Shown one piece after another: positions 47,432 through 56,928 of a stretch of DNA of 64,000 nt. The notes under the pieces were generated by a model. The model was not told where the DNA came from. It worked only from the letters and a program-made list of their open reading frames with translations, and ran no database searches. Source of the stretch: Pseudomonas sp. Irchel 3A7 (GTDB taxonomy: Bacteria; Pseudomonadota; Gammaproteobacteria; Pseudomonadales; Pseudomonadaceae); the NCBI RefSeq assembly GCF_900187565.1, contig NZ_FYED01000007.1:248001-312000 (forward strand), in the 5' to 3' direction. Every line of letters starts with the position of its first letter. The first letter of the stretch is position 1. The translations under genes and the position numbers were made by a program.

Positions 47432-47923
47432 ATGAGTGCACTGGTTGGCGTGATCATGGGCTCCAAGTCCGATTGGTCCACCCTTAGCCACACCGCCGAT
47501 ATGCTGGAAAAGCTCGGCATCCCTTACGAGGTGAAAGTGGTCTCTGCCCACCGCACCCCGGACCTGCTGTTCCAGTACGCTGAAGAAGCCGAGGCGCGTG
47601 GCATCGAGGTGATCATCGCCGGTGCCGGTGGCGCGGCCCACTTGCCGGGCATGTGTGCGGCCAAGACCCACCTGCCGGTACTGGGCGTGCCGGTACAGTC
47701 GGCGATGCTCTCGGGCGTCGATTCGCTGCTCTCCATCGTGCAGATGCCGGCCGGCATTCCGGTCGCCACCCTGGCCATCGGCAAGGCCGGCGCGATCAAC
47801 GCAGCGCTGCTGTCGGCGAGTATCCTTGGCGCCAAGCACCCGCAGTTCCACAAGGTGCTGAAAACCTTCCGTGCTGAACAGACAGACAGCGTCCTGGAAA
47901 ATCCAGACCCACGCATCGCCTGA
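47432..47923 (+). CDS. purE: N5-carboxyaminoimidazole ribonucleotide mutase
   Basis: 163-residue class I PurE, converting N5-CAIR to CAIR in purine synthesis. [20 protein letters not shown], the catalytic His of [15 protein letters not shown] and [11 protein letters not shown] are typical. AGAGAAGAGGCACGACG precedes the ATG. purK starts 11 bp after its stop. The leader carries a terminator, so expression is probably attenuated. Confidence 0.95.
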   Translation: MSALVGVIMGSKSDWSTLSHTADMLEKLGIPYEVKVVSAHRTPDLLFQYAEEAEARGIEVIIAGAGGAAHLPGMCAAKTHLPVLGVPVQSAMLSGVDSLLSIVQMPAGIPVATLAIGKAGAINAALLSASILGAKHPQFHKVLKTFRAEQTDSVLENPDPRIA

Positions 47924-47934
47924 GGTTGTTGACG

Positions 47935-49017
47935 ATGAAGATCGGTGTAATCGGTGGCGGCCAGTTGGGTCGCATGTTGGCGCTGGCGGGCACTCCGCTG
48001 GGCATGAACTTCGCTTTCCTGGACCCGGCGCCAGACGCTTGCGCCGCTGCATTGGGCGAACACCTGCGTGCCGATTACGGCGATCAGGATCACCTGCGTC
48101 AGCTGGCCGATGAAGTCGACCTGGTGACTTTCGAATTCGAGAGCGTTCCGGCAGAAACCGTGGCATTCCTCTCGCAATTCGTTCCGGTTTACCCGAGCGC
48201 CGAAGCCCTGCGTATCGCCCGCGATCGCTGGTTCGAAAAGAGCATGTTCAAGGACTTGGGGATTCCGACTCCGGCGTTCGCCGACATTCAGTCCCAGGCT
48301 GGCCTGGACGCCGCCGTGGCTTCCATCGGTCTGCCGGCCGTGCTCAAGACCCGTACCCTGGGTTACGACGGCAAGGGCCAGAAAGTACTGCGCAGCGCTG
48401 AAGACGTGGTCGGCACGTTCGCCGAACTGGGCAGCGTGGCCTGCCTGCTGGAAGGCTTCGTGCCGTTCACCGGTGAAGTCTCGCTGATCGCCGTGCGTGC
48501 CCGCGATGGTGAAACGAAGTTCTATCCATTGGTTCACAACACCCACGACAGCGGCATTCTCAAACTGTCCGTGGCCAGTACCGACCATCCGCTGCAAGCC
48601 CTGGCTGAGGACTACTCCAGCCGCGTGCTCAAGCAGCTGGACTACGTCGGCGTGATGGCGTTCGAGTTCTTCGAAGTCGACGGCGGTCTCAAGGCCAACG
48701 AAATCGCCCCGCGAGTGCACAACTCCGGGCACTGGACCACCGAAGGCGCCGAGTGCAGCCAGTTCGAAAACCACCTGCGGGCGGTCGCTGGCCTGCCGCT
48801 GGGTTCGACCGCCAAGGTCGGCGAAAGCGCGATGGTCAACTTCATCGGCAAAGTGCCGGAGACCGAGAAAGTCATGGCCATTGCCGATTGCCATCTGCAT
48901 CACTACGGCAAGGCGTTCAAGGTCGGCCGCAAGGTCGGTCACGCCAACCTGCGCTGTGCGGACCGCGAAACGCTGGCCGCGCAGATCCTCAAGGTCGAAG
49001 CGCTCATCGCCGAGTAA
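47935..49017 (+). CDS. purK: N5-carboxyaminoimidazole ribonucleotide synthetase
   Basis: 360-residue ATP-grasp enzyme making N5-CAIR from AIR, ATP and bicarbonate. The N-terminus KIGVIGGGQLGRMLALAG is the PurK pre-ATP-grasp signature, and TRTLGYDGKGQKVLR, FVPFTGEVSLIAVR and NEIAPRVHNSGHWT are the core motifs. ATG 47935 chosen over an upstream TTG. It supplies PurE directly; the two genes are coexpressed. Confidence 0.95.
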   Translation: MKIGVIGGGQLGRMLALAGTPLGMNFAFLDPAPDACAAALGEHLRADYGDQDHLRQLADEVDLVTFEFESVPAETVAFLSQFVPVYPSAEALRIARDRWFEKSMFKDLGIPTPAFADIQSQAGLDAAVASIGLPAVLKTRTLGYDGKGQKVLRSAEDVVGTFAELGSVACLLEGFVPFTGEVSLIAVRARDGETKFYPLVHNTHDSGILKLSVASTDHPLQALAEDYSSRVLKQLDYVGVMAFEFFEVDGGLKANEIAPRVHNSGHWTTEGAECSQFENHLRAVAGLPLGSTAKVGESAMVNFIGKVPETEKVMAIADCHLHHYGKAFKVGRKVGHANLRCADRETLAAQILKVEALIAE

Positions 49018-49035
49018 ATCAGTTTCATTTGGCAG

Positions 49036-49065
49036 CGGCGGAACCATTGCGGGGCCGCCGTTCTC
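49036..49065 (+). terminator. Weak terminator-like hairpin after purK
   Basis: CGGCGG and CCGCCG pair across a 13-base loop and are followed by TTCTCTC, 19 bp after the stop. Confidence 0.4.
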
Positions 49066-49129
49066 TCATGGCAGGATGCCAAAGTCTGACTAGGCTTTCG
49101 CATAACCAACCAAATCAGAGGGAAATGCC

Positions 49130-49375
49130 ATGGGAATTATCGGAACCATCTTTATCGGCTTGATCGTCGGCCTGCTGGCACGGTTCCTGAAGCCGGGCGA
49201 TGACAGCATGGGCTGGATCATGACCATCCTGCTCGGTATTGGCGGTTCGTTGGCGGCCACTTACGGCGGCCAGGCCCTGGGCTTCTATCAAGCGGGTGAA
49301 GGCGCAGGCTTCATCGGTGCGCTGGTGGGCGCTGTCATCTTGCTGGTCATCTACGGCTTGATCAAAAAGAACTGA
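49130..49375 (+). CDS. GlsB/YeaQ/YmgE family small membrane protein
   Basis: 81 residues with three hydrophobic segments (GIIGTIFIGLIVGLLARF, MGWIMTILLGIGGSLAA, FIGALVGAVILLVIYGLI). These are the transglycosylase-associated family proteins, linked to stress response in some bacteria. AGAGGGAAATGCC before the ATG is the ribosome site. It stands alone after purK. Confidence 0.88.
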   Translation: MGIIGTIFIGLIVGLLARFLKPGDDSMGWIMTILLGIGGSLAATYGGQALGFYQAGEGAGFIGALVGAVILLVIYGLIKKN

Positions 49376-49458
49376 TTCAGGCGACAAAGTCCTCTCGGCT
49401 GCGCAGCCCGGGAGGACTAGAATGCCCGGCGATTTCCTCAACCCTACCGAGCATTTTC

Positions 49459-49995
49459 ATGCGCCGTCTTCTGTTGACTCTTGTTTTCCTGGGTACGGGC
49501 CTTGCCCACGCCGGCGAACTGCCGGAAACCGACTGGCTCGAACTGATGCCCAAGTCGGACCAGAAAGCCCTCGAGGCCATGCCCGAGATCGACCACAACT
49601 CCCCCGAAGCCAATGGCACCTTTACCGAAAAGGGTGGCATGAAGCAGAGCAAAGGCCTGCCGGCGGTGATGTATTCGACCAAGACCGTGTCGTCGATGAA
49701 CGACAAGAACATCCGCCTGGGCGGTTATCCGGTGCCGCTGGAAACCGATGCAAAGGGCCACAGCACGTTGTTCTTCCTCGTGCCGTACCCCGGCGCCTGC
49801 ATCCACGTACCGCCACCTCCGCCCAATCAACTGGTGCTGGTGCGTTACCCCAAGGGCCTGAAGCTCAATGATATCTACACGCCGTTGTGGGTTACTGGCA
49901 CGCTGAAGATCGAGAAGGTCAGCAACGACCTGGCGGACGCGGCCTATGCGCTGGATGCGGCGAAGGTGCGGGTGGTGCAGGAATCAGACCTGTAG
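49459..49995 (+). CDS. DUF3299 domain exported protein
   Basis: 178 residues. Signal peptide (MRRLLLTLVFLGTGLAHAGE), then NIRLGGYPVPLETD, FFLVPYPGACIHVPPPPPNQ and LYTPLWVTGTLKIEK-like text (DIYTPLWVTGTLKI), which I associate with DUF3299, a periplasmic or lipoprotein-like family of unknown function. It converges with the mutarotase gene across a REP doublet. Confidence 0.85.
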   Translation: MRRLLLTLVFLGTGLAHAGELPETDWLELMPKSDQKALEAMPEIDHNSPEANGTFTEKGGMKQSKGLPAVMYSTKTVSSMNDKNIRLGGYPVPLETDAKGHSTLFFLVPYPGACIHVPPPPPNQLVLVRYPKGLKLNDIYTPLWVTGTLKIEKVSNDLADAAYALDAAKVRVVQESDL

Positions 49996-50007
49996 AAAAT
50001 CAAAACT

Positions 50008-50095
50008 GTGGGAGCGAGCCTGCTCGCGAAGAGGCCATAACATCCAACATCAATGTTGACTGTTATGCCGCCTTCGCGAGCAGGCTCGCTCCCAC
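50008..50095. repeat. REP doublet (REPIN)
   Basis: Inverted REP pair with spacer core CAATGTTGACTGTTATG, related to those at 25.1, 41.9 and 43.8 kb; between two convergent genes. Confidence 0.9.
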
Positions 50096-50110
50096 AATGG
50101 CTTTTGGATA

Positions 50111-51010
50111 TTAGTTAGGCTTGCTGGCGATGCTCACGCCCAGGGTATGGCTGGCTCCCGGCGCCAATGCCACCACATCATCCATCACATTCGCCGTCTC
50201 GATGCACAACATGCGCTGCCAGCCATCGTCGGCCATGTCGCTGAATGCCGCGGCGCGGTCGATCCATGGGTTCCAGATCACCGCCGAGCGCGAGCCGGTA
50301 CTGGTCAGCTCGATGCGCCGCTCCCAGGTTGGGTCGACGATGCTCAGTTTTGCCGGAGGATCGAGGTAGATGCGGTCTGTTTCGCCGTCAAAGCGCAGAT
50401 CGCCGGTCTGGGTGACGGTTTTCCAGTTATCCAGCGTCTCGATGTAATTCAAGCCATCCACACCTTCGACATGCACGTTGCGCACATCACTGACGGCGAA
50501 ATAGCTGTGCAGTGCCTGGCTGATGGTCACTGTTTCAGCGCCTTGGTTGTGGCTGGTCAGGCTGATGTGCAGTTGCTCGTCCAGGCGAATGCTCAGCTTC
50601 AAGTCCACCTTATGCGGCCAGCCTGGCAAGCCTCCTTCAGGGTAGGGCAGGAGGAATTCGACCTTCAGGCTTTCGCCCTCGGCTTCGATGCCTCCCAGTT
50701 CCCAGTCCATCGCGCGCACCAAGCCATGAGCGCTTGGCGGCTCGTTGCCGACGCGCATCGCCTGCACACTCTGCGGGTTGCGCGAGAAGTTGCCGAACCA
50801 CGGCCAGCACACCGGCACACCGGCGCGGATGCTTTTGCCGGCCTTGAACACAGCCTCGTCATTGAGCCAGATCACTGGCGGTTCACCAGCCAATTGATAA
50901 CTGAGGATGTGCGCGCCTTGCTGGGCCACCAGTAATTCGGCCTGACCGTGGCGGATGCGCCAGCAGTTCAGTTCATCCAGTTTCACGGCTTCAACGTTGG
51001 GCGTGCTCAT
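50111..51010 (-). CDS. D-hexose-6-phosphate mutarotase (aldose epimerase family, YeaD-like)
   Basis: 299 residues of the galactose mutarotase fold. RAGVPVCWPWFGNF near residues 65-80, the histidine in EPPSAHGLVRAMDW and the conserved LHSYFAVSDVRNVHVEGV match the YeaD/apolipoprotein-like branch that equilibrates alpha and beta anomers of hexose 6-phosphates. There is no signal peptide. It ends opposite a REP doublet. It is not grouped with sugar genes here. Confidence 0.88.
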   Translation of the reverse strand: MSTPNVEAVKLDELNCWRIRHGQAELLVAQQGAHILSYQLAGEPPVIWLNDEAVFKAGKSIRAGVPVCWPWFGNFSRNPQSVQAMRVGNEPPSAHGLVRAMDWELGGIEAEGESLKVEFLLPYPEGGLPGWPHKVDLKLSIRLDEQLHISLTSHNQGAETVTISQALHSYFAVSDVRNVHVEGVDGLNYIETLDNWKTVTQTGDLRFDGETDRIYLDPPAKLSIVDPTWERRIELTSTGSRSAVIWNPWIDRAAAFSDMADDGWQRMLCIETANVMDDVVALAPGASHTLGVSIASKPN

Positions 51011-51079
51011 GGGACAGCTCTCGATCAGTGACAGGACTGCAATGGACCGTAAAACGGTCGCCGGGTTTAACGAGGCTCT

Positions 51080-51484
51080 TTAACGGGCGCGAGGCGGAAC
51101 CGAGCGAGTGCGGCCGCTGCCATCGATGGCGACGAATACGAACACCGCTTCGGTGACTTTTCGCCATTCGCTGGACAGCGGATCGTCGCTCCAGACCTCG
51201 ACCATCATCTGGATCGAGCTGCGGCCGATTTCCAGTGCCTGTGTATAGAAGGAGAGCTGGGCGCCCACCGCCACCGGTACCAGAAACGCCATGCGGTCGA
51301 TCGCCACCGTGGCCACGCGACCACCGGCTACCTTGCTGGCCATCGCGGTACCCGCCAAATCCATCTGCGCCACCAGCCAGCCGCCGAAAATATCGCCAAA
51401 GCCATTGGTTTCGCGGGGAAGTGCGGTGATTTGCAGGGCCAGGTCGCCTTGCGGGATCGGATCTTCTTGTTCGAGCTCTATCAT
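51080..51484 (-). CDS. Acyl-CoA thioesterase, YciA-like
   Basis: 134-residue hotdog protein. ALQITALPRETNGFGDIFGGWLVAQMDLAG contains the catalytic Asp of the YciA/BACH type and is followed by VATVAIDRMAFLVPVAVGAQ. Shorter and distinct from the thioesterase at 8.6 kb. Cytoplasmic; probably trims acyl-CoA pools. Single gene. Confidence 0.87.
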   Translation of the reverse strand: MIELEQEDPIPQGDLALQITALPRETNGFGDIFGGWLVAQMDLAGTAMASKVAGGRVATVAIDRMAFLVPVAVGAQLSFYTQALEIGRSSIQMMVEVWSDDPLSSEWRKVTEAVFVFVAIDGSGRTRSVPPRAR

Positions 51485-51848
51485 GCCGGGGGTGCCTCTG
51501 ACCCGTGACTCTTCATTGGTAATGCCTGGTGGTAGCCGTCTTCAGGAAAAACGATTCAGCACCGAACATACTACGTTCGTCACGTTTTCCATAAGGCGCC
51601 TAAAGGGAAACTCTGCGAAATCGCCTATGAACCTGACAGGCGTTTTCGCACAGCAACCCTTGCAAGCCATTGCACAGTTGCGAGTATATCGGTCGGTAGA
51701 CTCCGATACGACCGTCCGGTTCTCATTTTGACCGTCAAATAAGCACCTTTATGTGCTTTTTCGAACAATTTGCTATCGTGCCGGACCTGCCCGAGCCCCT
51801 GCCAGCGTTGTTGGGGCGGCAGACCTGACTATAAGAGAAGCCCTTGCC
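51485..51848. other. Intergenic region before the MFS gene, with a hairpin
   Basis: 364 bp between divergent genes. AAGCAC-CTTTAT-GTGCTT followed by TTTC (51741-51761) forms a terminator-like hairpin about 90 bp ahead of the MFS start, which may be part of its leader. Nothing else stands out. Confidence 0.5.
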
Positions 51849-53147
51849 ATGACCACAGCGCCCTCGAGTATCGCGCAGCCTTCACAACCAGCACGTCCAT
51901 TGACCCGCAGCGACTACAAGACACTATCGCTGTCGGCCCTGGGGGGCGCGCTGGAGTTTTACGACTTCATCATCTTCGTGTTCTTCGCCACGGTGGTGGG
52001 CAAGCTGTTCTTCCCGGCGGACATGCCCGAGTGGCTGCGCCTGATGCAGACCTTCGGCATCTTCGCCGCCGGTTACCTGGCCCGGCCGCTGGGGGGCATC
52101 GTGATGGCGCACTTCGGCGACCTGCTGGGGCGCAAGAAGATGTTTACCCTGAGTATTTTCATGATGGCGGTGCCGACCCTGATCATGGGCCTGCTGCCGA
52201 CTTATGCGCAGATCGGCATGTGGGCGCCGATCCTGTTGCTGTTGATGCGGGTGATCCAGGGCGCCGCGATTGGTGGTGAAGTGCCCGGCGCCTGGGTCTT
52301 CGTTTCCGAACACGTGCCGCAACGCCATATCGGTTATGCCTGCGGCACCCTGACCAGCGGACTGACGGCGGGTATCTTGCTGGGTTCACTGGTGGCTACG
52401 GCGATCAACAGCGTTTATACCCCGGCGCAAGTGTCGGATTACGCCTGGCGGATCCCGTTCCTGCTGGGCGGTGTGTTCGGCCTGTTCTCGGTGTACCTGC
52501 GCCGCTGGCTGCACGAAACCCCGGTGTTCGCCGAACTGCAACTGCGCAAGGCCCTGGCCGAAGAAGTGCCGCTGCGTGCGGTGCTGCGTGATCATCGTGG
52601 TGCTATCGCCATTTCCATGCTGCTGACCTGGCTGCTGTCCGCCGCCATTGTGGTACTGATCCTGATGACCCCGACCGTGTTGCAGACGGTCTACCATTTC
52701 TCACCAACCACAGCCCTGCAATCCAACAGCGTGGCGATTGTGCTGCTGAGCTTTGGCTGCATCATTTCCGGTGCCCTGGCGGATCGCTTTGGAGCGGGGC
52801 GAGTCTTCGTGATCGGTTGTACCGCGTTGCTGGCCAGCTCCTGGACCTTCTATCACAACCTGGCCGACCACCCGGACTGGTTGTTCCCGATGTACGCCGT
52901 GACCGGCCTGCTGGTGGGCACCATCGGTGCGGTGCCGTATGTGATGGTCAAGGCGTTCCCGCCAGTTGTGCGCTTCAGCGGCCTGTCGTTTTCCTACAAC
53001 GTTGCCTACGCGATTTTCGGTGGTCTGACGCCGATGATCGTAAGCCTGCTGCTCAAGGAAAGCCCGATGGGGCCGGCGTATTACGTGGCGGTGCTGTGTG
53101 GGGTGGGGATTCTGGTGGGGGCGTATCTCTGGAAGAAGGGTCGTTAA
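51849..53147 (+). CDS. MFS transporter, metabolite:H+ symporter type
   Basis: 432 residues with twelve membrane segments. SLSALGGALEFYDFIIFVFF in the first helix, MAHFGDLLGRKKMFTLSIF (the MFS loop 2-3 motif) and GGEVPGAWVFVSEHVP mark the MHS branch, which includes KgtP and ProP and carries organic acids or osmolytes with protons. Substrate not determinable. ATG 51849 is preferred to the longer frame since AGAGAAG lies upstream at normal distance. A near-perfect 70-bp palindrome follows the stop. Confidence 0.88.
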   Translation: MTTAPSSIAQPSQPARPLTRSDYKTLSLSALGGALEFYDFIIFVFFATVVGKLFFPADMPEWLRLMQTFGIFAAGYLARPLGGIVMAHFGDLLGRKKMFTLSIFMMAVPTLIMGLLPTYAQIGMWAPILLLLMRVIQGAAIGGEVPGAWVFVSEHVPQRHIGYACGTLTSGLTAGILLGSLVATAINSVYTPAQVSDYAWRIPFLLGGVFGLFSVYLRRWLHETPVFAELQLRKALAEEVPLRAVLRDHRGAIAISMLLTWLLSAAIVVLILMTPTVLQTVYHFSPTTALQSNSVAIVLLSFGCIISGALADRFGAGRVFVIGCTALLASSWTFYHNLADHPDWLFPMYAVTGLLVGTIGAVPYVMVKAFPPVVRFSGLSFSYNVAYAIFGGLTPMIVSLLLKESPMGPAYYVAVLCGVGILVGAYLWKKGR

Positions 53148-53175
53148 TTTCGACTTTCCTGTCGTCTGTACCGGC

Positions 53176-53245
53176 CCAATCGCCAGCAGGCTGGCTCCCA
53201 CATTGAAATGCATTCCAATGTGGGAGCCAGCCTGCTGGCGATTGG
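53176..53245. repeat. 70-bp near-perfect palindrome made of a REP doublet
   Basis: The REP arms here are the GGGAGCCAGCCTGCTGGCG class, unlike the majority. Even the spacer is nearly palindromic (TTGAAATGCATTCCAA), so the whole element can form a single long hairpin. Confidence 0.9.
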
Positions 53246-53294
53246 AGCGCCATGAATCATCCAGGAAAAACTCGAATACTGGCCTTTCATCCAA

Positions 53295-53312
53295 TTGTCA
53301 TATTTCAGCCAT
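53295..53312 (+). promoter_or_regulatory. Pho box upstream of pstS
   Basis: TTGTCAT and CAGCCAT are 11 bp apart start to start, matching the CTGTCAT direct-repeat spacing of PhoB sites, about 70 bp before pstS. The second half is imperfect. Confidence 0.65.
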
Positions 53313-53379
53313 AGAGTGTTCACACGGCCTGCTGATACTTGGCCCCGACTTAACACACCCTATCTGCTAGGAGTAAGGC

Positions 53380-54378
53380 ATGAAACTGAAGCGTTTGATG
53401 GCGGCAATGACTTTTGTCGCTGCTGGCGTTGCGACTGCCAACGCGGTTGCCGCTGTTGACCCTGCTATCCCGAGCTACACCAAGACCACTGGTGTGTCGG
53501 GCAACCTGTCCAGCGTCGGCTCCGATACCCTGGCCAACCTCATGACCCTCTGGGCTGAGAACTACAAAAAAGAATACCCGAACGTAAACATCCAGATTCA
53601 GGCCGCTGGCTCCGCCACTGCGCCACCTGCGCTGACTGAAGGCACCTCCAACCTGGGCCCGATGAGCCGTAAGATGAAGGACACCGAACTGGCTGCCTTC
53701 GAGCAGAAGTACGGCTACAAGCCAACCGCAATCCCGGTTGCCGTGGACGCCCTGGCTGTATTCGTGCACAAGGACAACCCGATCCAGCACCTGACCATGG
53801 AACAGGTTGACTCGATTTTCTCGTCCACTCGTCTGTGCGGCGCTAAAACCGACGTGAAAACCTGGGGTGACCTGGGCGTGACCGGTGACCTGGCCAACAA
53901 GCCGGTTCAACTGTTTGGTCGTAACTCGGTATCCGGCACCTACGGCTACTTCAAGGAAGAAGCCCTGTGCAAAGGCGACTTCAAGCCAAACGTCAACGAA
54001 CAACCAGGCTCGGCTTCGGTCGTGCAGTCGATCAGCTCCTCGCTGAACGGCATCGGTTACTCGGGCATCGGCTACAAAACCGCTAGCGTGAAGACGGTGG
54101 CCCTGGCCAAGAAAGGCAGCACCGACTTCATCGAAGACACCGAAGAAAACGCCCTGAACGGCAAGTACCCGCTGTCACGCTTCCTGTACGTTTACGTCAA
54201 CAAGGCCCCGAACAAGCCTCTGGCCCCGCTGGAAGCCGAGTTCGTGAAACTGGTTCTGTCCAAGCAGGGTCAGGAAGTTGTAGTGAAAGACGGCTACATC
54301 CCGCTGCCAGCCAAGGTTGCTGCAAAAGCACTGGCTGACCTGGGTCTGCAGGAAGGTAACAACGTAGCAAAAAAGTAA
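53380..54378 (+). CDS. pstS: Phosphate ABC transporter substrate-binding protein PstS
   Basis: 332-residue periplasmic phosphate-binding protein. Signal peptide through about residue 24 (TANAVAA), phosphate-site segments [27 protein letters not shown] and [20 protein letters not shown]. First gene of the high-affinity phosphate system. AGGAGTAAGGC precedes the ATG. A hairpin and a REP doublet separate it from pstC, which has its own Pho box. Confidence 0.94.
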   Translation: MKLKRLMAAMTFVAAGVATANAVAAVDPAIPSYTKTTGVSGNLSSVGSDTLANLMTLWAENYKKEYPNVNIQIQAAGSATAPPALTEGTSNLGPMSRKMKDTELAAFEQKYGYKPTAIPVAVDALAVFVHKDNPIQHLTMEQVDSIFSSTRLCGAKTDVKTWGDLGVTGDLANKPVQLFGRNSVSGTYGYFKEEALCKGDFKPNVNEQPGSASVVQSISSSLNGIGYSGIGYKTASVKTVALAKKGSTDFIEDTEENALNGKYPLSRFLYVYVNKAPNKPLAPLEAEFVKLVLSKQGQEVVVKDGYIPLPAKVAAKALADLGLQEGNNVAKK

Positions 54379-54384
54379 AACCCT

Positions 54385-54408
54385 AGGTCCGGAGTTCACT
54401 CCGGACCT
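54385..54408 (+). terminator. Hairpin just after pstS
   Basis: AGGTCCGGAG-TTCA-CTCCGGACCT, a perfect 10-bp stem starting 7 bp after the stop. There is no T run, so it may stop or protect the message rather than terminate fully. Confidence 0.65.
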
Positions 54409-54410
54409 GT

Positions 54411-54496
54411 GTAGGAGCGAGCTTGCTCGCGATGGAAGTCGAGCCACAGAAAATGTGTCTGAATGTTCCATCTTCGCGAGCAAGCTCGCTCCTACA
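54411..54496. repeat. REP doublet (REPIN), GTAGGAGCGAGC class
   Basis: Arms read TAGGAGCGAGCTTGCTCGCG and its inverse, with T for G at the third position of the common form. It follows the pstS hairpin. Confidence 0.9.
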
Positions 54497-54590
54497 ACGG
54501 CTCAGGGTTGCCATTTCCGGCAACCCGGCCCTCCCAAATTCTCTGTCCACTGCCAGTTCCCGCTGGCGGCGGATTTGTTGCGTCACTGCA

Positions 54591-54608
54591 CTGTCATCTT
54601 TCTGTCAT
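54591..54608 (+). promoter_or_regulatory. Consensus Pho box upstream of pstC
   Basis: CTGTCAT-CTTT-CTGTCAT has two perfect PhoB half-sites 11 bp apart, 23 bp before the pstC start. This is an internal promoter of the pst operon. Confidence 0.85.
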
Positions 54609-54630
54609 ACAGGATCGCTAGGGTGTGCGA

Positions 54631-56913
54631 ATGAATGATCTGGCCAATTCCACAATGACTACAAATCCCCCCAAGCGAATTGATTTCAATACGCCTGAGC
54701 TACAACGCAAGCGCCGCATTCGCGCGCTCAAGGATCGCCTGACTCGCTGGTACGTCCTCGTGGGCGGGCTCGCCGTTCTGGCGGCGATCACGCTGATTTT
54801 CTTCTTCCTTGCCTACGTGGTCATGCCCCTGTTTCAGGGTGCCAGCCTGACTGCCAAGGACGCCATCACGCCTGCCTGGATGCAAGATGCCGGCAAGCCG
54901 TTGATGTTTTCCCTTGAAGAGCAGAACCAGGTCGCCATGCGGGTTTCCGACAAGGGCCAGGCACTGTTCTTCGATATCGACAGTGGCGCTGAACTCAAGC
55001 GCGTTGATCTGCCGGTTCCTGCAGGCGCCAGCGTAACGTCCATCGGCGAAGATCAACCCGGTCACCCGCTGGTCGCCGTGGGTTTTTCCAACGGTCAGGC
55101 CCTGGTGTTCCGTCACACGTATAAAGTCAGCTATCCGGACGGCAAGAAAACCATCTCGCCGGCCATCGAATACCCTTACGGCGAAACCCCGATCGCGCTG
55201 AACGAAACCGGCGGTGCGCTGGAGCATGTCAGCCTCAACGCCAACGATTCGACCCTGATGCTGGTCGGTTCCACCGGTTCGCAACTCAATGTTCTGTCGC
55301 TGACCAGCGAAGAAAACATGATGACCGGCGAGATCACCAACGAGCAGAAGCGTATCGATCTGCCGCAAATGACCGAGCCGGTGAAGAACATCTTCGTCGA
55401 CCCGCGCCAGCAATGGCTGTATGTGGTCAACGGTCGTGCCCAGGCCGACGTGTTCAGCCTGCGCGACAAGAGCCTCAATGGACGCTACAAACTGCTGGAA
55501 AACGGTGACGCTGAAATTACCGCCAGTACTCAGCTCGTAGGCGGCATCTCGCTGATCCTCGGTGATTCCAAAGGTGGCCTGGCCCAGTGGTTCATGGCGC
55601 GCGATCCGGATGGCGAACAGCGCCTGAAGCAAATCCGCACCTTCCAGATGGGCACCACGCCAATCGTGGAAATCACCGCCGAAGAGCGCCGCAAGGGCTT
55701 CGTCGCCCTGGATGCTTCCGGCAAGCTCGGCGTGTTCCACAGTACCGCCCACCGCACCTTGCTGGTGGACCAGGTGGTCGAAGGCCAAGGCCTGTTCGGC
55801 CTGTCGCCACGGGCCAACCGCGTGATCGTGGAGCAGGGCGGCAAACTGCAACCGTTGCTGCTGGACAACCCGCATCCGGAAGTGTCGTGGAGCGCGTTGT
55901 GGAGCAAGGTCTGGTACGAGAACTACGACGAGCCTAAATACGTCTGGCAATCGACTGCCGCCAACACCGACTTCGAACCGAAGCTGAGCCTGTCCCCGCT
56001 GACGTTCGGCACCCTGAAAGCTGCGTTCTACGCCATGCTGCTGGCCGCGCCCCTGGCTGTCGCCGCTGCGATCTACACCGCGTACTTCATGGCCCCGGGC
56101 ATGCGCCGCAAGGTCAAGCCGGTGATCGAGTTGATGGAAGCAATGCCGACGGTGATCCTCGGATTCTTCGCCGGTCTGTTCCTCGCGCCGTATGTGGAAG
56201 GGCATCTGCCGGGCATCTTCAGCCTGCTGATGTTGTTGCCGATCGGCATTCTGGTCGCCGGTTTCACCTTCAGCCGCCTGCCTGAGTCGATCCGCCTGAA
56301 AGTCCCTGACGGCTGGGAAAGTGCCCTGCTGATTCCGGTGATCATGTTCGTCGGCTGGCTCTCGCTGTACATGAGCCCGTACATGGAGAACTGGTTCTTC
56401 GGCGGCGACATGCGGATGTGGATCTCCCACGACCTGGGCATCACCTACGACCAGCGCAACGCACTGGTGGTCGGTCTGGCCATGGGCTTTGCGGTGATCC
56501 CGAACATCTACTCCATTGCCGAAGACGCCGTGTTCAGCGTACCGCGTGGCCTGACCCTCGGTTCCCTGGCCCTCGGTGCCACGCCGTGGCAGACCATGAC
56601 CCGCGTGGTGATTCTTACCGCCAGCCCGGGCATCTTCTCGGCGCTGATGATCGGCATGGGCCGCGCGGTGGGTGAAACCATGATCGTGCTGATGGCCACC
56701 GGCAACACCCCGGTCATGGAAATGAACCTGTTCGAAGGCCTGCGCACCCTGGCGGCCAACGTCGCGGTGGAAATGCCGGAGTCGGAAGTCGGCGGCAGCC
56801 ACTACCGCGTGCTGTTCCTCTCGGCGCTGGTGCTGCTGTTGTTCACCTTCATCATGAACACCCTCGCGGAACTGATTCGTCAGCGTCTGCGCAAGAAATA
56901 CTCGTCGCTTTAA
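54631..56913 (+). CDS. pstC: Phosphate ABC transporter permease, PstC-type, long form
   Basis: 760 residues, more than twice the length of E. coli PstC. A first membrane segment (residues about 40-65) is followed by a periplasmic domain of about 380 residues with propeller-like repeats (VAVGFSNGQALVFRH, MLVGSTGSQLNVLSL, FVALDASGKLGVFHS), then the ABC permease core with SLALGATPWQTMTRVV and GMGRAVGETMIVLMATG. This long form is usual in Pseudomonas as I recall. Start ATG 54631 rather than the GTG at 54625. Cotranscribed with pstA, 15 bp apart. Confidence 0.88.
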   Translation: MNDLANSTMTTNPPKRIDFNTPELQRKRRIRALKDRLTRWYVLVGGLAVLAAITLIFFFLAYVVMPLFQGASLTAKDAITPAWMQDAGKPLMFSLEEQNQVAMRVSDKGQALFFDIDSGAELKRVDLPVPAGASVTSIGEDQPGHPLVAVGFSNGQALVFRHTYKVSYPDGKKTISPAIEYPYGETPIALNETGGALEHVSLNANDSTLMLVGSTGSQLNVLSLTSEENMMTGEITNEQKRIDLPQMTEPVKNIFVDPRQQWLYVVNGRAQADVFSLRDKSLNGRYKLLENGDAEITASTQLVGGISLILGDSKGGLAQWFMARDPDGEQRLKQIRTFQMGTTPIVEITAEERRKGFVALDASGKLGVFHSTAHRTLLVDQVVEGQGLFGLSPRANRVIVEQGGKLQPLLLDNPHPEVSWSALWSKVWYENYDEPKYVWQSTAANTDFEPKLSLSPLTFGTLKAAFYAMLLAAPLAVAAAIYTAYFMAPGMRRKVKPVIELMEAMPTVILGFFAGLFLAPYVEGHLPGIFSLLMLLPIGILVAGFTFSRLPESIRLKVPDGWESALLIPVIMFVGWLSLYMSPYMENWFFGGDMRMWISHDLGITYDQRNALVVGLAMGFAVIPNIYSIAEDAVFSVPRGLTLGSLALGATPWQTMTRVVILTASPGIFSALMIGMGRAVGETMIVLMATGNTPVMEMNLFEGLRTLAANVAVEMPESEVGGSHYRVLFLSALVLLLFTFIMNTLAELIRQRLRKKYSSL

Positions 56914-56928
56914 GAAAGGTAGAAGTCT

